DNA of 64,000 bases from an uncultured Prevotellaceae bacterium (GCA_947167515.1 CAMVIM010000018.1:1-64000); one strand, 5' to 3'. Numbered from the stretch's first letter, positions 9,001 through 17,479 are shown. Notes: generated by a model from the letters alone, not told the origin. Numbers and translations: made by a program.

Positions 9001-9756
9001 GGCAATAGCTATCAGCAGGACAAGTTCAGGGCACAGACCTCTCTCTTCGGTGGAATGGACATTTCTGTCACTCATCCCGCCCTGCCGAAGAATGTGCCGG
9101 CATGGGGAAACCTCGAACGCTTGAACAAAGAACGCGACTTGGTGGGCATCTATCTGTCGGCTCACCCGCTGGACGAGTATTTCATCATCCTCAACTATGT
9201 GTGCAACACGAAACTGAACCAACTGGAGGAGCAGAGGGAAGAATTGGCGAAGATAGAAGAGGTGACGGTGGGCGGTATCGTGACAGGGGTGCGCACAGGT
9301 GAGAGCAAGAACGGCAAACCCTACGGCATCGTGAAAATGGAGGACTTCGCTGGTAACGGCGAAATCCCGCTGTTCGGCACCGACTGGGTCACTTACCGCA
9401 ACTTCTTCACCGAAGGAACTTCGCTGTTTATTCGCCTGAAGTTCGAGCCGAGCCGCTTCCGCCCAGGCACTTTCAACATGAACGTCAAAGGGGTGGAACT
9501 CATGTCGGAGATGAAGGAAAACGCTGTACAGAAAATCACGCTCGATGTGCCTCTGGATGTGTTGACGACTGAAATGGTGGCTGACTTGGCTGAGATTGTG
9601 AAGGAAAACCCTGGTAAGACCGACCTTGTGTTCAACATCCACACGTCGGACAGCAACAAGGTGTCGCTCATGGCGCGCAAGGTGAAACTGAATGTGACCA
9701 GACAATTGCTTCTTTTCCTCCAAGAACACGATGGAATCGGCATCAGCGTGAACTGA
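6052..9756 (+). CDS. dnaE: DNA polymerase III subunit alpha
   Basis: This is the replicative polymerase, 1234 residues. The N-terminal PHP domain starts FVHLHVHTQYSILDG, with TDHGNMFG at about residue 41. The family C palm carries GPGRGSAAGS near residue 427 and PDIDTDF near 468, supplying catalytic aspartates. The fingers region has RPGPMDYIPDFIDRK. A helix-hairpin-helix segment follows, then a C-terminal OB-fold that begins around VTVGGIVTGVRT. Length and order are normal for Bacteroidota DnaE. The ATG at 6052 directly precedes the PHP motif. The upstream gap carries repeat element A, and trxA follows after 123 bases. Confidence 0.98.
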   Translation: MEDFVHLHVHTQYSILDGQAAIPKLVDKAIKNGMKGMAVTDHGNMFGIKEFFNYCNGVNKGKPEEEKFKPIFGCEVYCARRDLHSKENNNIDKSGWHLILLAKNEVGYHNLVKIVSEAWVDGYYHRPRTDHHSIEKYHEGLIASSACLAGEIPRYVKNGQIAEAEKSIEWFKSIFGDDFYIELMRHEVKDPLQRANRDTYKEQKAIEPTLIELARKHGVKLICTNDSHFVDEDNAEAHDRLLCLSTGKDLDDPNRMLYSKQEWFKTREEMNEVFKDIPEALSNTLEILDKVETYSIDHAPIMPFFAIPEEFGTEAEWRQKFTDEDIFNEFTRDENGQVVLTQEEAEKKIKKLGGIDKLYRIKFEADYLKKITYDGAKRLYGDPIPDHVKTLLDFELHVMKTMGFPGYFLIVQDFINSARKELGVWVGPGRGSAAGSAVAYCLGITKIDPIKYDLLFERFLNPDRISLPDIDTDFDDDGRGKVLQWVTEKYGAEKVAHIITYGTMATKLAIKDVARVQKVPLAVVNALCKAIPDRLPNGKKMNLANAIECVPELKDAATSPDPLLRDTMRFAQMLENNVRNTGVHACGTIICRDAIDDWVPVSTADDKETGEKLRCTQYDGHVIEETGLIKMDFLGLKTLSQLKEAVANVKESLGIDIDVDKFDITDPATYQLYCDGRTVGTFQFESAGMQKYLRELQPTVFEDLIAMNALYRPGPMDYIPDFIDRKQGRKPIEYDIPCMEKYLKDTYGITVYQEQVMLLSRQLADFTRGESDALRKAMGKKKKDIVDKMKPKFIEGGVKNGHDPKILDKIWGDWEKFASYAFNKSHATCYSWVAYQTAYLKANFPAQFMAGVMSRSLDNITEISKLMDECKQMGINTLGPDVNESRHKFSVNFEGNIRFGMAAVKGVGESAVQAVIEEREKNGPYKSPFDFFERVNLSQCNKKNIENLIVSGAFDCFKDVSRETYFASGGKQGETFLDVLVKYGNSYQQDKFRAQTSLFGGMDISVTHPALPKNVPAWGNLERLNKERDLVGIYLSAHPLDEYFIILNYVCNTKLNQLEEQREELAKIEEVTVGGIVTGVRTGESKNGKPYGIVKMEDFAGNGEIPLFGTDWVTYRNFFTEGTSLFIRLKFEPSRFRPGTFNMNVKGVELMSEMKENAVQKITLDVPLDVLTTEMVADLAEIVKENPGKTDLVFNIHTSDSNKVSLMARKVKLNVTRQLLLFLQEHDGIGISVN

Positions 9757-9879
9757 CCGACCTGTCCATGCGCAGGACGAACTTTTTGAAAGATGATTCC
9801 CGAACGGAACGCTTCCATCGTGCCACTCAAACGAAACAACCCAATTAACATATTATTAACTCAAAAAAACTAAACAACT

Positions 9880-10191
9880 ATGGTAATTAACGATTCAAAC
9901 TACGGCGAAGTGTTGGCACAAAACAAGCCAATGGTGTTAGACTTCTGGGCAACTTGGTGTGGCCCCTGCAGAATGGTAGGTCCCTTCATTCAGGAACTGG
10001 CCGACCAGTATGAAGGTCAGGTGAATGTGGGAAAAGTGAATATTGAGGAAGATGCCGATGATCTCGTGGCGCAATTCGGCATCCGCAACATCCCCACCAT
10101 CATCTTCATGAAGAACGGTGAAATCGTCGATAAAATCGTCGGTGCTGCACCCAAGAACACGATTGAAGAGAAAATCAAGGCACTCTTGTAA
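9880..10191 (+). CDS. trxA: Thioredoxin
   Basis: The 103-residue protein is a canonical thioredoxin with the redox motif WCGPC at residues 26-30, the cis-proline loop NIPTIIF, and the C-terminal helix EKIKALL. It reduces disulfides in cytoplasmic partners such as ribonucleotide reductase, and is itself reduced by thioredoxin reductase encoded elsewhere. There is no signal peptide. The next gene starts 5 bases after its stop, so the two are probably one transcript. The 123 bases between dnaE and trxA show no clear promoter. Confidence 0.97.
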   Translation: MVINDSNYGEVLAQNKPMVLDFWATWCGPCRMVGPFIQELADQYEGQVNVGKVNIEEDADDLVAQFGIRNIPTIIFMKNGEIVDKIVGAAPKNTIEEKIKALL

Positions 10192-10196
10192 GACCT

Positions 10197-10523
10197 ATGG
10201 GAGCCATTGATGATGAAATCCTTCGTGGTGCGGCTGACGATGCCAAGGAGGTTGCCTTCATCCAGAACTACATGGGCGTGGAAAACCGCGAACTGTTCTC
10301 AGAAGAAGACATCTATTACTGCCTCGATGTTCTGCTGGAGTATTTGGACAAACTGAACGACAATGCCGATGAAGAAGGCTATATCGACATCGACACCGAA
10401 GAGATTGCCAAGCACATCCAGAAGAAGGCAAAAAAAGAGGGCATGGGTCCCTACGAACTCGATGCCCTCATCCTTCTGATTGATGCGGAACTGGAATATA
10501 ACGAACAGCTTCCGGAAGAGTGA
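10197..10523 (+). CDS. Conserved hypothetical acidic protein
   Basis: I do not recognise a named family. The 108-residue product is strongly acidic and predicted to be mainly helical, with no signal peptide or membrane segment and no cysteine pairs. Regions such as EEDIYYCLDVLLEYLDKLN and IDTEEIAKHIQKKAKKEG suggest a small helical bundle. It follows trxA by 5 bases and converges on tsaE 14 bases away. Co-transcription with trxA suggests a cytoplasmic role, but nothing in the sequence names one. Confidence 0.75.
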   Translation: MGAIDDEILRGAADDAKEVAFIQNYMGVENRELFSEEDIYYCLDVLLEYLDKLNDNADEEGYIDIDTEEIAKHIQKKAKKEGMGPYELDALILLIDAELEYNEQLPEE

Positions 10524-10537
10524 AAACTGCAGTTCTC

Positions 10538-10951
10538 TCACTCTACATGCACACTTCTTCCTCCCTTTTCATCCTCCTCGATGGTGACCTTCACGGCATC
10601 GTCGGGGAGGATGCTTTCTATCAGTTCGGGCCACTCCATGAAGCACACATGGCCTGAATACACATAGTCTTCATAGCCAATGTCCATCGCCTCCTGCAGG
10701 TTCTTGATGCGGTAAAAGTCGAAGTGGAAGATAGGCTCACCCTCTCTATCCACATACTCATTCACAATGGCAAATGTGGGCGAGTTGATGACATCCTCCA
10801 CGCCCAGTTCCTCACACACCGCCTTGATGAAGGTGGTCTTTCCTGCCCCCATCTTTCCGTAGAAGGCAAACACCTTCCTGTCGCCCATCGCAGCCACAAA
10901 CTCCCGAGCCGCTTGTCCTATCTCTTCTAATGAATTGATTTTGATTTCCAT
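10538..10951 (-). CDS. tsaE: tRNA threonylcarbamoyladenosine biosynthesis ATPase TsaE
   Basis: TsaE is the ATPase that works with TsaB and TsaD to make the t6A modification at position 37 of ANN-decoding tRNAs. The 137-residue product has the Walker A motif GKMGAGKTT (residues 32-40), the SPTF switch, HFDFYRI, and the C-terminal MEWPE, all family hallmarks. The ATG at 10951 is preferred because a -7 box (TAACTTTG on the minus strand, 10978-10985) occupies the longer alternative's TTG. It is divergent from porP and has no visible partner nearby. Confidence 0.95.
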   Translation of the reverse strand: MEIKINSLEEIGQAAREFVAAMGDRKVFAFYGKMGAGKTTFIKAVCEELGVEDVINSPTFAIVNEYVDREGEPIFHFDFYRIKNLQEAMDIGYEDYVYSGHVCFMEWPELIESILPDDAVKVTIEEDEKGGRSVHVE

Positions 10952-10977
10952 GTCCGTTCCTTTCTCGTTTGAGCGCA

Positions 10978-10985
10978 CAAAGTTA
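10978..10985 (-). promoter_or_regulatory. -7 box of the tsaE promoter
   Basis: The minus strand reads TAACTTTG, a full match to TAnnTTTG, 26 bases before the tsaE ATG at 10951. A TTG-containing -33 candidate lies about 19 bases upstream. The box rules out a start further upstream. Confidence 0.65.
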
Positions 10986-11122
10986 CGCTTTTATCGACAA
11001 ACACACAAGAACAGTCAAGAAAAACCCTTCCATCTCACACAAAATATGCCCAGAGGGTTGGAGGTGACAAATATTTGAGGTGTTGCACAATAAAAAGAGG
11101 AAAAAGGAGTTATTGAATAGTG

Positions 11123-12064
11123 ATGAATAGGCGACTTTTCGTGTTGTTGGCACTCCTGACGGCGATGATGCTGGAGGTGAGGGCACAGTGGGATGTGCAG
11201 TTTTCGGACTACACAACCCTCAAGTCGTTTTATAACCCTGCCGTTTCAGGTACGGACGGGCTGCTGAATGTCAGCGCCACCTATTCGATGCAGAAATCGG
11301 GCTATAAGCATGCCCCTTCCACGCTGTATGTGGGGGCTGATATGCCCATCTATTTCTTGAGTCCCCGTCATGGTGTGGGAGCGAGTTTCCTGAGCGACCA
11401 TGTGGGCATCTTCACCACCACGAAAATCAGCCTGCAATATGCCTACAACCTGAAGATTGGCAAGCGTGGCAGACTTGCTATCGGTGTGCAGGGCGGCATG
11501 TTGCAGGAGAAAATCAGCAAGAGCGGCATCGAACTGGAGGACAACAGCGACCCGGCGTTCCCCTCGTCGGAGCAGAACGGCAACAGGGTGGATCTCGGTG
11601 CTGGTCTCTTCTTCTACCATCCCAAAGTGTGGCTGGGCGCATCGAGTCAGCATCTTTTGGCACCGACTATCAAGATAGCGGAAACCAACGAGGTGAACAT
11701 CCGACGGATGTATTATTTAATGGGTGGATACAATATTAAAATAAAAAATTCGTTAATTACTTTACAACCCTCTTTCCTTGTGCAGTCCGACTTTGAGGTG
11801 TGGCGCGAGGATGTGCAGTGCAAAGCGTACTTTGAACGGAATGGCAGGAAGTTCTATGGCGGGGTGGGGTACAGCCCCGGCAAATCGGTCACATTCCTTG
11901 CTGGAGGCGTGTTCCAAGGCATCTGCCTGGGCTACAGTTACCAGATGTACACATCGGGTGTCGGCATAGGAAATGGCAGCCATGAGGTTGTGCTCAACTA
12001 CCAGACAGACCTCGACCTGTTCAAGAAGGGACGCAACAAGCACCAAAGTGTGAGGTGGCTGTGA
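11123..12064 (+). CDS. porP: Type IX secretion outer-membrane protein, PorP/SprF family
   Basis: The 313-residue product has a signal peptide (FVLLALLTAMMLEVRAQ) followed by WDVQFSDYTTLKSFYNPAVSG, the typical opening of PorP/SprF proteins. It continues as a beta barrel of alternating strands and ends with GSHEVVLNYQTDLDLF. Members are outer-membrane components of the T9SS that associate with the PorK/N ring and type B sorting. It stands first in the order porP-K-L-M-N, the conserved T9SS core locus. The ATG at 11123 is chosen over the adjacent GTG at 11120. A 133-base spacer without a recognisable gene separates it from porK. Confidence 0.93.
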   Translation: MNRRLFVLLALLTAMMLEVRAQWDVQFSDYTTLKSFYNPAVSGTDGLLNVSATYSMQKSGYKHAPSTLYVGADMPIYFLSPRHGVGASFLSDHVGIFTTTKISLQYAYNLKIGKRGRLAIGVQGGMLQEKISKSGIELEDNSDPAFPSSEQNGNRVDLGAGLFFYHPKVWLGASSQHLLAPTIKIAETNEVNIRRMYYLMGGYNIKIKNSLITLQPSFLVQSDFEVWREDVQCKAYFERNGRKFYGGVGYSPGKSVTFLAGGVFQGICLGYSYQMYTSGVGIGNGSHEVVLNYQTDLDLFKKGRNKHQSVRWL

Positions 12065-12197
12065 ATACCCTCTCTAACTTCCCCTGTGAGGTGGAGAATG
12101 CCATCCGGCGGCATTTGCTCTCCCCATCGCAGGGTATGGGCTGGGAGGTAGTCTGATGGAGTCTGATTGAGAATATATATATAATATAAGTATAAAG

Positions 12198-13664
12198 ATG
12201 AAGAAATTATTGTTTGCTATATGTGCAGTGGTCTTGACCTTGGCCGTAGCGTCGTGCTTCTCCAGCAAGGGAGGTTCGAGTGCATCGGGTGGTGAGGTCA
12301 CTGGCGTTAGTGGCACTTCGATGGCGGAACCGGCACCCTATGGCATGGTGCTGGTGAGGCGAGGCAGTCTCAAGATGGGAACTGAAAAGACCGACAGTCT
12401 TTGGGGTAAAGATGTGCCCACCAGGGACATCAGTGTGGATGCCTTCTGGATGGACGAGAAAGAAGTGACGAACTCCATGTATCGTCAGTTTGTCTATTGG
12501 GTGCGCGACTCCATCATCCGTGAGCGTTTGGCTGACCCTGCCTATGGTGGCGACGAGAGCTACAAGATTGAGGAAGACAAGTATGGCGAGCCTGTCACAC
12601 CGCACCTGAACTGGAATAAGGCTTTCCCGCGCAATCCCGATGAAGATCAGGAACGTGCCATGGAGAGTGTCTATACCTTCCACCCCGTGACGGGTGAGAA
12701 GATGCTCGATGTGAGTCAGTTGAACTACCGCTATGAGGTGTTCGACTATGCGATGGCGGCTCAGCGCAAGTACCGTCTGAAGACAGGTGGCGACCGTGGT
12801 TTTGGTGCTTCTCCACTCGAAGAACGCAACCTCAACACCGACTTCGAGAACGACCCCAACGAGGTGGTGATGATTTCGAAGGATACTGCCTATGTGGATG
12901 ATGACGGCATCATCCATCGTGAGACCATCACACGTCCGCTCAGCAGCATGTGGGATTTTGTCAACACCTATATCGTCAATGTATATCCCGACACGACCTG
13001 TTGGATTAACGACTTCCAGAATGCCGAGAACGAGGTGTATATGCGCCTTTACTTCACCCACTCCAACTACAACGAATATCCCGTGGTGGGTGTGAACTGG
13101 GAACAGGCCAATGCGTTCTGCAACTGGCGCACGGACTTCCTCCTGAAAGGCTTAGGCCCACAGGCTAAGTTTGTGCAGCGTTACCGTCTGCCTACCGAGG
13201 CAGAATGGGAGTTTGCCGCTCGTGGAAAGGATGGCAACGAACTGCCTTGGCAACAGGACGGGGTGGCAAGCGACAAGGGCTGCTACTATGCCAACTTCAA
13301 GCCCGACCGAGGCAACTACACCAAGGATGGCAACCTCATCACTTCCCGAACGGGCATCTACAGTGCCAATTCCAACGGTCTCTACGACATGGCGGGCAAC
13401 GTGGCAGAGTGGACAGCCAACGTCTATACCGAGGCAGGTGTGCTTTCCATGAGCGACATGAACCCGACGCTGAACTACAATGCCGCCAAGGAAGACCCCT
13501 ATGCGCTGAAGAAGAAGAGTGTGCGCGGCGGTTCATGGAAAGACCCCGAGAGCTTCATCAAGAGCGCTTGGCGTTCGTATGAGTATCAGAATGTGGGACG
13601 CTCCTTCATCGGCTTCCGTTGCGTGAGGTCACAGTTGGGCACGGCCTCGAAAGTGAAAAAATAA
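12198..13664 (+). CDS. porK: Type IX secretion lipoprotein PorK/GldK
   Basis: The 488-residue lipoprotein has a lipobox (LAVASC, cysteine about residue 20) and a formylglycine-generating-enzyme-like fold recognisable by MGTEKTDSLWGKDVPT, WMDEKEVTNSMYRQF, RLPTEAEWEFAARG and SVRGGSWKDPESFIKSAWR. PorK forms, with PorN, the periplasmic ring attached to the outer membrane in the T9SS. It is not expected to be a sulfatase modifier despite the fold. It follows porP on the same strand. The 135-base gap to porL contains two GC-rich palindromic repeats. Confidence 0.95.
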   Translation: MKKLLFAICAVVLTLAVASCFSSKGGSSASGGEVTGVSGTSMAEPAPYGMVLVRRGSLKMGTEKTDSLWGKDVPTRDISVDAFWMDEKEVTNSMYRQFVYWVRDSIIRERLADPAYGGDESYKIEEDKYGEPVTPHLNWNKAFPRNPDEDQERAMESVYTFHPVTGEKMLDVSQLNYRYEVFDYAMAAQRKYRLKTGGDRGFGASPLEERNLNTDFENDPNEVVMISKDTAYVDDDGIIHRETITRPLSSMWDFVNTYIVNVYPDTTCWINDFQNAENEVYMRLYFTHSNYNEYPVVGVNWEQANAFCNWRTDFLLKGLGPQAKFVQRYRLPTEAEWEFAARGKDGNELPWQQDGVASDKGCYYANFKPDRGNYTKDGNLITSRTGIYSANSNGLYDMAGNVAEWTANVYTEAGVLSMSDMNPTLNYNAAKEDPYALKKKSVRGGSWKDPESFIKSAWRSYEYQNVGRSFIGFRCVRSQLGTASKVKK

Positions 13665-13670
13665 ACAGAC

Positions 13671-13799
13671 CCTCCCCTCACCCTCCCAGCGAGGAAGGGG
13701 GTGGTTACTCTTAACAATAGAATTATATACTAATATAGTAGAATCTCCCCCACAAACATTCTACTCCTCCCATTCAGGGGAGGCGGGGGATGGGGCTTT
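13671..13799. repeat. Two GC-rich palindromes flanking an AT-rich core, porK-porL spacer
   Basis: The spacer begins with a CCCTCCC...GAGGAAGGGGG type palindrome and ends with CTCCTCCCATTCAGGGGAGG followed by a G run, with about 60 AT-rich bases between. The second looks like an inverted copy of the first. The organisation resembles paired intergenic palindromes (BIME-like). Whether they act as processing or pausing sites within the por transcript is unknown. Confidence 0.65.
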
Positions 13800-14645
13800 A
13801 TGGCAACACAGCAATATACAGGCATACAGAAGTGGCTCCGCACCAAGCGCGGTCAGACGTTCTTGAATTATGCATACAGTTGGGGTGCATCCGTCGTGAT
13901 TGCAGGTGCCCTCTTCAAGCTCACCCACATGGATGGGGCAGACATCATGCTTTGGCTCGGTATGGGCACTGAGGTCATTGTGTTCTTCCTGGCAGGTTTT
14001 GAACCACAGGAGAGCATGGATGCACAGGAATTGGCAGAGGAAGTGGCTGAGAATGCAGCCATCGCAGCACAGACCAACGCATCCCTTTCTGAGGAGACCG
14101 TGGCTGCTTTAGCCAATGCAGCTACAGGCATGGCCAATGCGCCCATCGGAGGCGGCACTGTTGTTGTGGGTGGCGGAGTGCCAGCAGGTGGCACCATTGT
14201 CATCAATGGCGGCTCTGGCACTGCAGGTCTTTCCGGTTCTTCCAGCCCAGCATCTTCCGAGTCGGCTCCCATTGATGCAGCTCAGTTGGCAGAGAACATC
14301 TCTTCCGCTCCTGTCTTCCGTTCAGCCCAGTTCCAGAGCATGGCACCCGAGATGCAGGAGGCTACAAAGGCATACGTGGAGCAGTTGACCGAACTGACCG
14401 ACACGCTCAAGCAGGTGGCAGAGCAGAGCGCACGTCTCACTCGCGACTCCGAGGAGATGGAGAACATGAACCGCACGCTCACAGGCATCAACCGCTTCTA
14501 CGAGATGCAGCTCAAGAGCGTGGGCACACAGTCTGCCACTATCGACGAGGTGAACGAGCAGACACGCAAGCTCGCAGCTCAGTTGCAAGAGCTTAACGAA
14601 GTGTATTTCAAGATGGTTGAAGCACTCAAAATGAAGATTGCATGA
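13800..14645 (+). CDS. porL: Type IX secretion inner-membrane motor protein PorL/GldL
   Basis: The 281-residue protein has two transmembrane helices near the N-terminus (about residues 25-42 and 48-65), with the charged residue of GTEVIVFFLAGFEP in the second. This is the arrangement by which PorL/GldL, with PorM, forms the proton-driven T9SS motor. The cytoplasmic part has a glycine/serine-rich stretch (about residues 112-160) that looks like a linker, then a coiled coil (TRDSEEMENMNRTLTGINRF). It overlaps porM by four bases (ATGA), so translation is probably coupled. Confidence 0.94.
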   Translation: MATQQYTGIQKWLRTKRGQTFLNYAYSWGASVVIAGALFKLTHMDGADIMLWLGMGTEVIVFFLAGFEPQESMDAQELAEEVAENAAIAAQTNASLSEETVAALANAATGMANAPIGGGTVVVGGGVPAGGTIVINGGSGTAGLSGSSSPASSESAPIDAAQLAENISSAPVFRSAQFQSMAPEMQEATKAYVEQLTELTDTLKQVAEQSARLTRDSEEMENMNRTLTGINRFYEMQLKSVGTQSATIDEVNEQTRKLAAQLQELNEVYFKMVEALKMKIA

Positions 14646-16201
14646 TACGAAAGAAGTTAAGTCCGCGACAGAAGATGATCAATCTGATGTACGTTGTGCT
14701 CATGGCCATGCTGGCGCTCAACGTCTCATCCGATGTGCTTGAAGGCTTCTCGCTTGTGGACGAAGGCCTGAATCGCACAAAGGCCACCTCTATCACCCAA
14801 AACGCAGCTCTCTACAAGGAACTGGACGAAGCCATGAAGCGGAATCCCGAGAAGACCCGTCCTTGGCATGCGAGAGCGCAGAAGGTGCGCGCCATGTCCG
14901 ATTCGCTCTACAACTTGGCAGAGAACCTGAAGTGGGAGATTGTGCGTGAAGCCGATGGCGACGATGCCGACCTCAACAATATAGAAGGTCGTGACAACCT
15001 GGAGGCTGCCACCCATGTGATGCTGGCATCGGCAGGTGGAAAAGGCTCTCAGCTGAAACTCGCCATCGAAGCCTATCGCAATGGCATCACCGCCATGATT
15101 AACGACGAGAACCAGAAGAACATCATCAAGAAGAACCTCTCCACCGACGTGCCCAAGAAGGCCAAGCAGCAAGGCAAGAACTGGCAGGAGTATATGTTTG
15201 AGAACACCCCAGTGGCAGCGGCTGTCACCCTGCTCACCAAACTGCAGACCGATGTGCGTCATGCCGAGGGCGAGATGCTCCACCAGCTGGTGGCCAACAT
15301 CGACGTGAAGGATGTGCGTGTGAACCAAATCAACGCCTATGTCATTCCCAACGCTCAGACCGTGGTGCGAGGCGGCAAGTTCTCCGCTCAAATCATCATG
15401 GCGGCTGTCGATACCACTCAGCGGCCAGAGATTTATGTGGGCAACACCCTCCTGAAGTCGGAGAACGGACGTTACGAGACCATCTGCGGCTCCACGGGCG
15501 ACTTCACCCTCAAGGGCTACATGGTGATGAGGAATGGCAATGGCGAGACCATCCGTCGTGAGTTCTCGCAGCCTTACACCGTCGTGGAACCTTCAGCGAC
15601 CGTGAGTGCCACGATGATGAACATGCTCTATGCAGGCTATCAGAACCCCATCAGCGTCAGTGTGCCGGGGGTGCCCACCAACAAGATAAGCCTCTCCATG
15701 ACCAACGGCAACCTCACCCACAAAGACGGCGGCAACTATGTGGCAGTGCCTTCCAAGGTGGGTGAAGATGTCACCTTCACCGTTTCTGCCCAGAACGAAG
15801 GCCGTCAGCAGGAAATGGGCAAGTTCACCTTCCATGTGCGTAAACTGCCCGACCCGACAGGCTATCTGCAATATACCGATGCAAAGGGCAACAGCACCCG
15901 TTTCAAGGGTGGTCGCATCAGCAAGCAAGCCATTGTGGCAGCAGGAGGCATCGGAGCCGCCATCGACGACGGTCTGCTTGACATTTCCTTCCGAGTGCTG
16001 GGCTTCGAGACCCTCTTCGTCGATAACATGGGCAACGTGGTGCCCGAAGTTAGCAACTCCGCTTCCTTCACCGCCAACCAGCTCAACCGCATCCGTTCCC
16101 TTACACGTGGCAAACTCTTCAACATCAGCCGCATCCGAGTGGTCGGTCCTGACGGCATTGAACGAACACTAACTTCACCCGTTGAAGTCATCATAAACTA
16201 A
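14642..16201 (+). CDS. porM: Type IX secretion motor/periplasmic protein PorM/GldM
   Basis: The 519-residue protein opens with the GldM signature SPRQKMINLMYVVLMAMLAL, a single transmembrane helix that inserts in the PorL bundle. A helical periplasmic domain and several beta-sandwich domains follow, up to PDGIERTLTSPVEVIIN. PorM spans the periplasm and transmits motor movement to the PorK/N ring. Length is normal. It starts inside the last codons of porL; porN follows after 65 bases that contain a CCAGCCCACGCGCTGGGCGA palindrome. Confidence 0.96.
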   Translation: MIRKKLSPRQKMINLMYVVLMAMLALNVSSDVLEGFSLVDEGLNRTKATSITQNAALYKELDEAMKRNPEKTRPWHARAQKVRAMSDSLYNLAENLKWEIVREADGDDADLNNIEGRDNLEAATHVMLASAGGKGSQLKLAIEAYRNGITAMINDENQKNIIKKNLSTDVPKKAKQQGKNWQEYMFENTPVAAAVTLLTKLQTDVRHAEGEMLHQLVANIDVKDVRVNQINAYVIPNAQTVVRGGKFSAQIIMAAVDTTQRPEIYVGNTLLKSENGRYETICGSTGDFTLKGYMVMRNGNGETIRREFSQPYTVVEPSATVSATMMNMLYAGYQNPISVSVPGVPTNKISLSMTNGNLTHKDGGNYVAVPSKVGEDVTFTVSAQNEGRQQEMGKFTFHVRKLPDPTGYLQYTDAKGNSTRFKGGRISKQAIVAAGGIGAAIDDGLLDISFRVLGFETLFVDNMGNVVPEVSNSASFTANQLNRIRSLTRGKLFNISRIRVVGPDGIERTLTSPVEVIIN

Positions 16202-16222
16202 CCAGCCCACGCGCTGGGCGAT
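16201..16222. repeat. Short palindromic repeat shared with priA
   Basis: CCAGCCCACGCGCTGGGCGA just after the porM stop differs at only two positions from CCAGCCCATGCGCTGGGTGA at about 47883 inside priA. The core CCAGC...GCTGG is palindromic. Two copies, one between genes and one in a coding frame, suggest a dispersed small repeat. Confidence 0.65.
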
Positions 16223-16266
16223 TTTCACTTTGCCCTGTAAATGGCTCGATAAAATAAACACAGATT

Positions 16267-17370
16267 ATGAAAAGAATAAACCTCATAGCCTTGCTCATCG
16301 CTGTCAATTGTCAACTGTCAATTGTCAACTGCTACGCTCAGCCCCAGAAGAGCCGAGTGCAGAATGCCCGCACCGCTGCAGCAAGAAATAATACCACAGC
16401 TTTGGGCAATGACCGTGCCAGTCTCATGTTCCCTACTGCTGTCGATGTGCCAGAAGACCCCAGCTGGCGGCGCGACATCTACCGCTCCATCGACCTCACC
16501 AAGGACGAGAACGCTGCGCTTTACTATCCAGTGGAGCCGCAAGGAAGCGATATGAACCTCTTCACCCTGCTCTTCCGTCTGCTCAACACAGGCAAGATTC
16601 CTGCCTACGAGTACCAGTTGGATGGTGTGGAGAACTTCCAGCAGAGCAACCGCATGCACTTCAAGGACCTGCTCGAACGTCAAGACATCTTCTACGAGGT
16701 GGATGGCAACACCATTCGTGTGGCACAGGCAGACATTCCTTCTGCCGAGGTGCTCAGCTACTATGTGAAGGAAAGCTCCTACTACGACCAGAACACCGCC
16801 ACCTATCACAGCCGCATCGTGGCACTCTGCCCAGTGCTTCATCGTGCAGCCGACGAGTTCTCCTATGGTGGCGACGTGCAGAAGCGTCCCCTCTTCTGGG
16901 TCAAGTACGACGATGTGAAGACCTACCTCAGCGGTCAGAACGTCATGATCAGCAACCTCAACAATGCCGCCCGTATGTCGATGGACGATTTCTTCTCCAC
17001 CAATCACTACAAGGGCGAAATCTACATGACCACCAACATGCAGAACCGTTCCCTCCAGCAGTACTGCGCCACCGACTCCCTCCTGAAGAAAGAGCAGAAC
17101 CGCATCGAGAAGCAGATGACCGACTTCGAGGAGCACATCTGGAACACCCCCGTCGATTCCGTCGAGCAGGCACGTCGCGACTCCATTGCAGCCGCCTCCG
17201 TCAAGGGCAAGAAAGGGGCAAAGAGTGCAGAAGGCAAAGCCTCGTCCTCCTCACAGCGTTCCAGCCGTCGTGGCGGGTCAGCCTCTTCAGGCAAGCGAGA
17301 AAAGTCTGGTGGTTCATCCAGCGGTTCCTCGGGTGCCCCACGTGTGTCTGTGAGAAGACAGAGACATTAA
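16267..17370 (+). CDS. porN: Type IX secretion ring protein PorN/GldN
   Basis: The 367-residue periplasmic protein has the GldN features DVPEDPSWRRDIYRSIDL and NAALYYPVEPQGSDMNLFTLLFRLL and closes the T9SS core locus. With PorK it forms the outer-membrane-associated ring. Its signal peptide is odd: the hydrophobic core (LIALLIAVNCQLSIVNCYAQ) is encoded by four tandem 7-base repeats TGTCAAT/TGTCAAC at 16302-16329. The C-terminus (from about residue 300) is a lysine/serine/arginine-rich low-complexity tail not needed for the fold. A strong hairpin terminator follows the stop. Confidence 0.94.
   Translation: MKRINLIALLIAVNCQLSIVNCYAQPQKSRVQNARTAAARNNTTALGNDRASLMFPTAVDVPEDPSWRRDIYRSIDLTKDENAALYYPVEPQGSDMNLFTLLFRLLNTGKIPAYEYQLDGVENFQQSNRMHFKDLLERQDIFYEVDGNTIRVAQADIPSAEVLSYYVKESSYYDQNTATYHSRIVALCPVLHRAADEFSYGGDVQKRPLFWVKYDDVKTYLSGQNVMISNLNNAARMSMDDFFSTNHYKGEIYMTTNMQNRSLQQYCATDSLLKKEQNRIEKQMTDFEEHIWNTPVDSVEQARRDSIAAASVKGKKGAKSAEGKASSSSQRSSRRGGSASSGKREKSGGSSSGSSGAPRVSVRRQRH
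16302..16329 (+). repeat. Heptanucleotide repeat in the porN signal peptide
   Basis: Four tandem 7-mers alternate TGTCAAT and TGTCAAC, giving 28 bases that encode part of the signal-peptide hydrophobic core. Gain or loss of one 7-mer, or of the 14-base double unit, would shift the reading frame of porN. Confidence 0.85.
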
Positions 17371-17390
17371 GAAAGTGAAAAATGAAAAGT

Positions 17391-17453
17391 AAAAAAATGC
17401 TACCGCACGGGTAGGTCAACTGAATGACCGACTGCAGCGGTAGCATTTTTTTT
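17391..17453. terminator. Bidirectional terminator between porN and the GH30 gene
   Basis: ATGCTACCGC pairs with GCGGTAGCAT, preceded by an A run and followed by eight T residues. An inner stem (GGTCA/TGACC) lies inside the loop. The inverted repeat extends through the A/T flanks for over 30 bases, so it can end transcription from both convergent genes. Confidence 0.9.
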
Positions 17454-17479
17454 ACTTTTCACTTTTTTACGATGACCTT

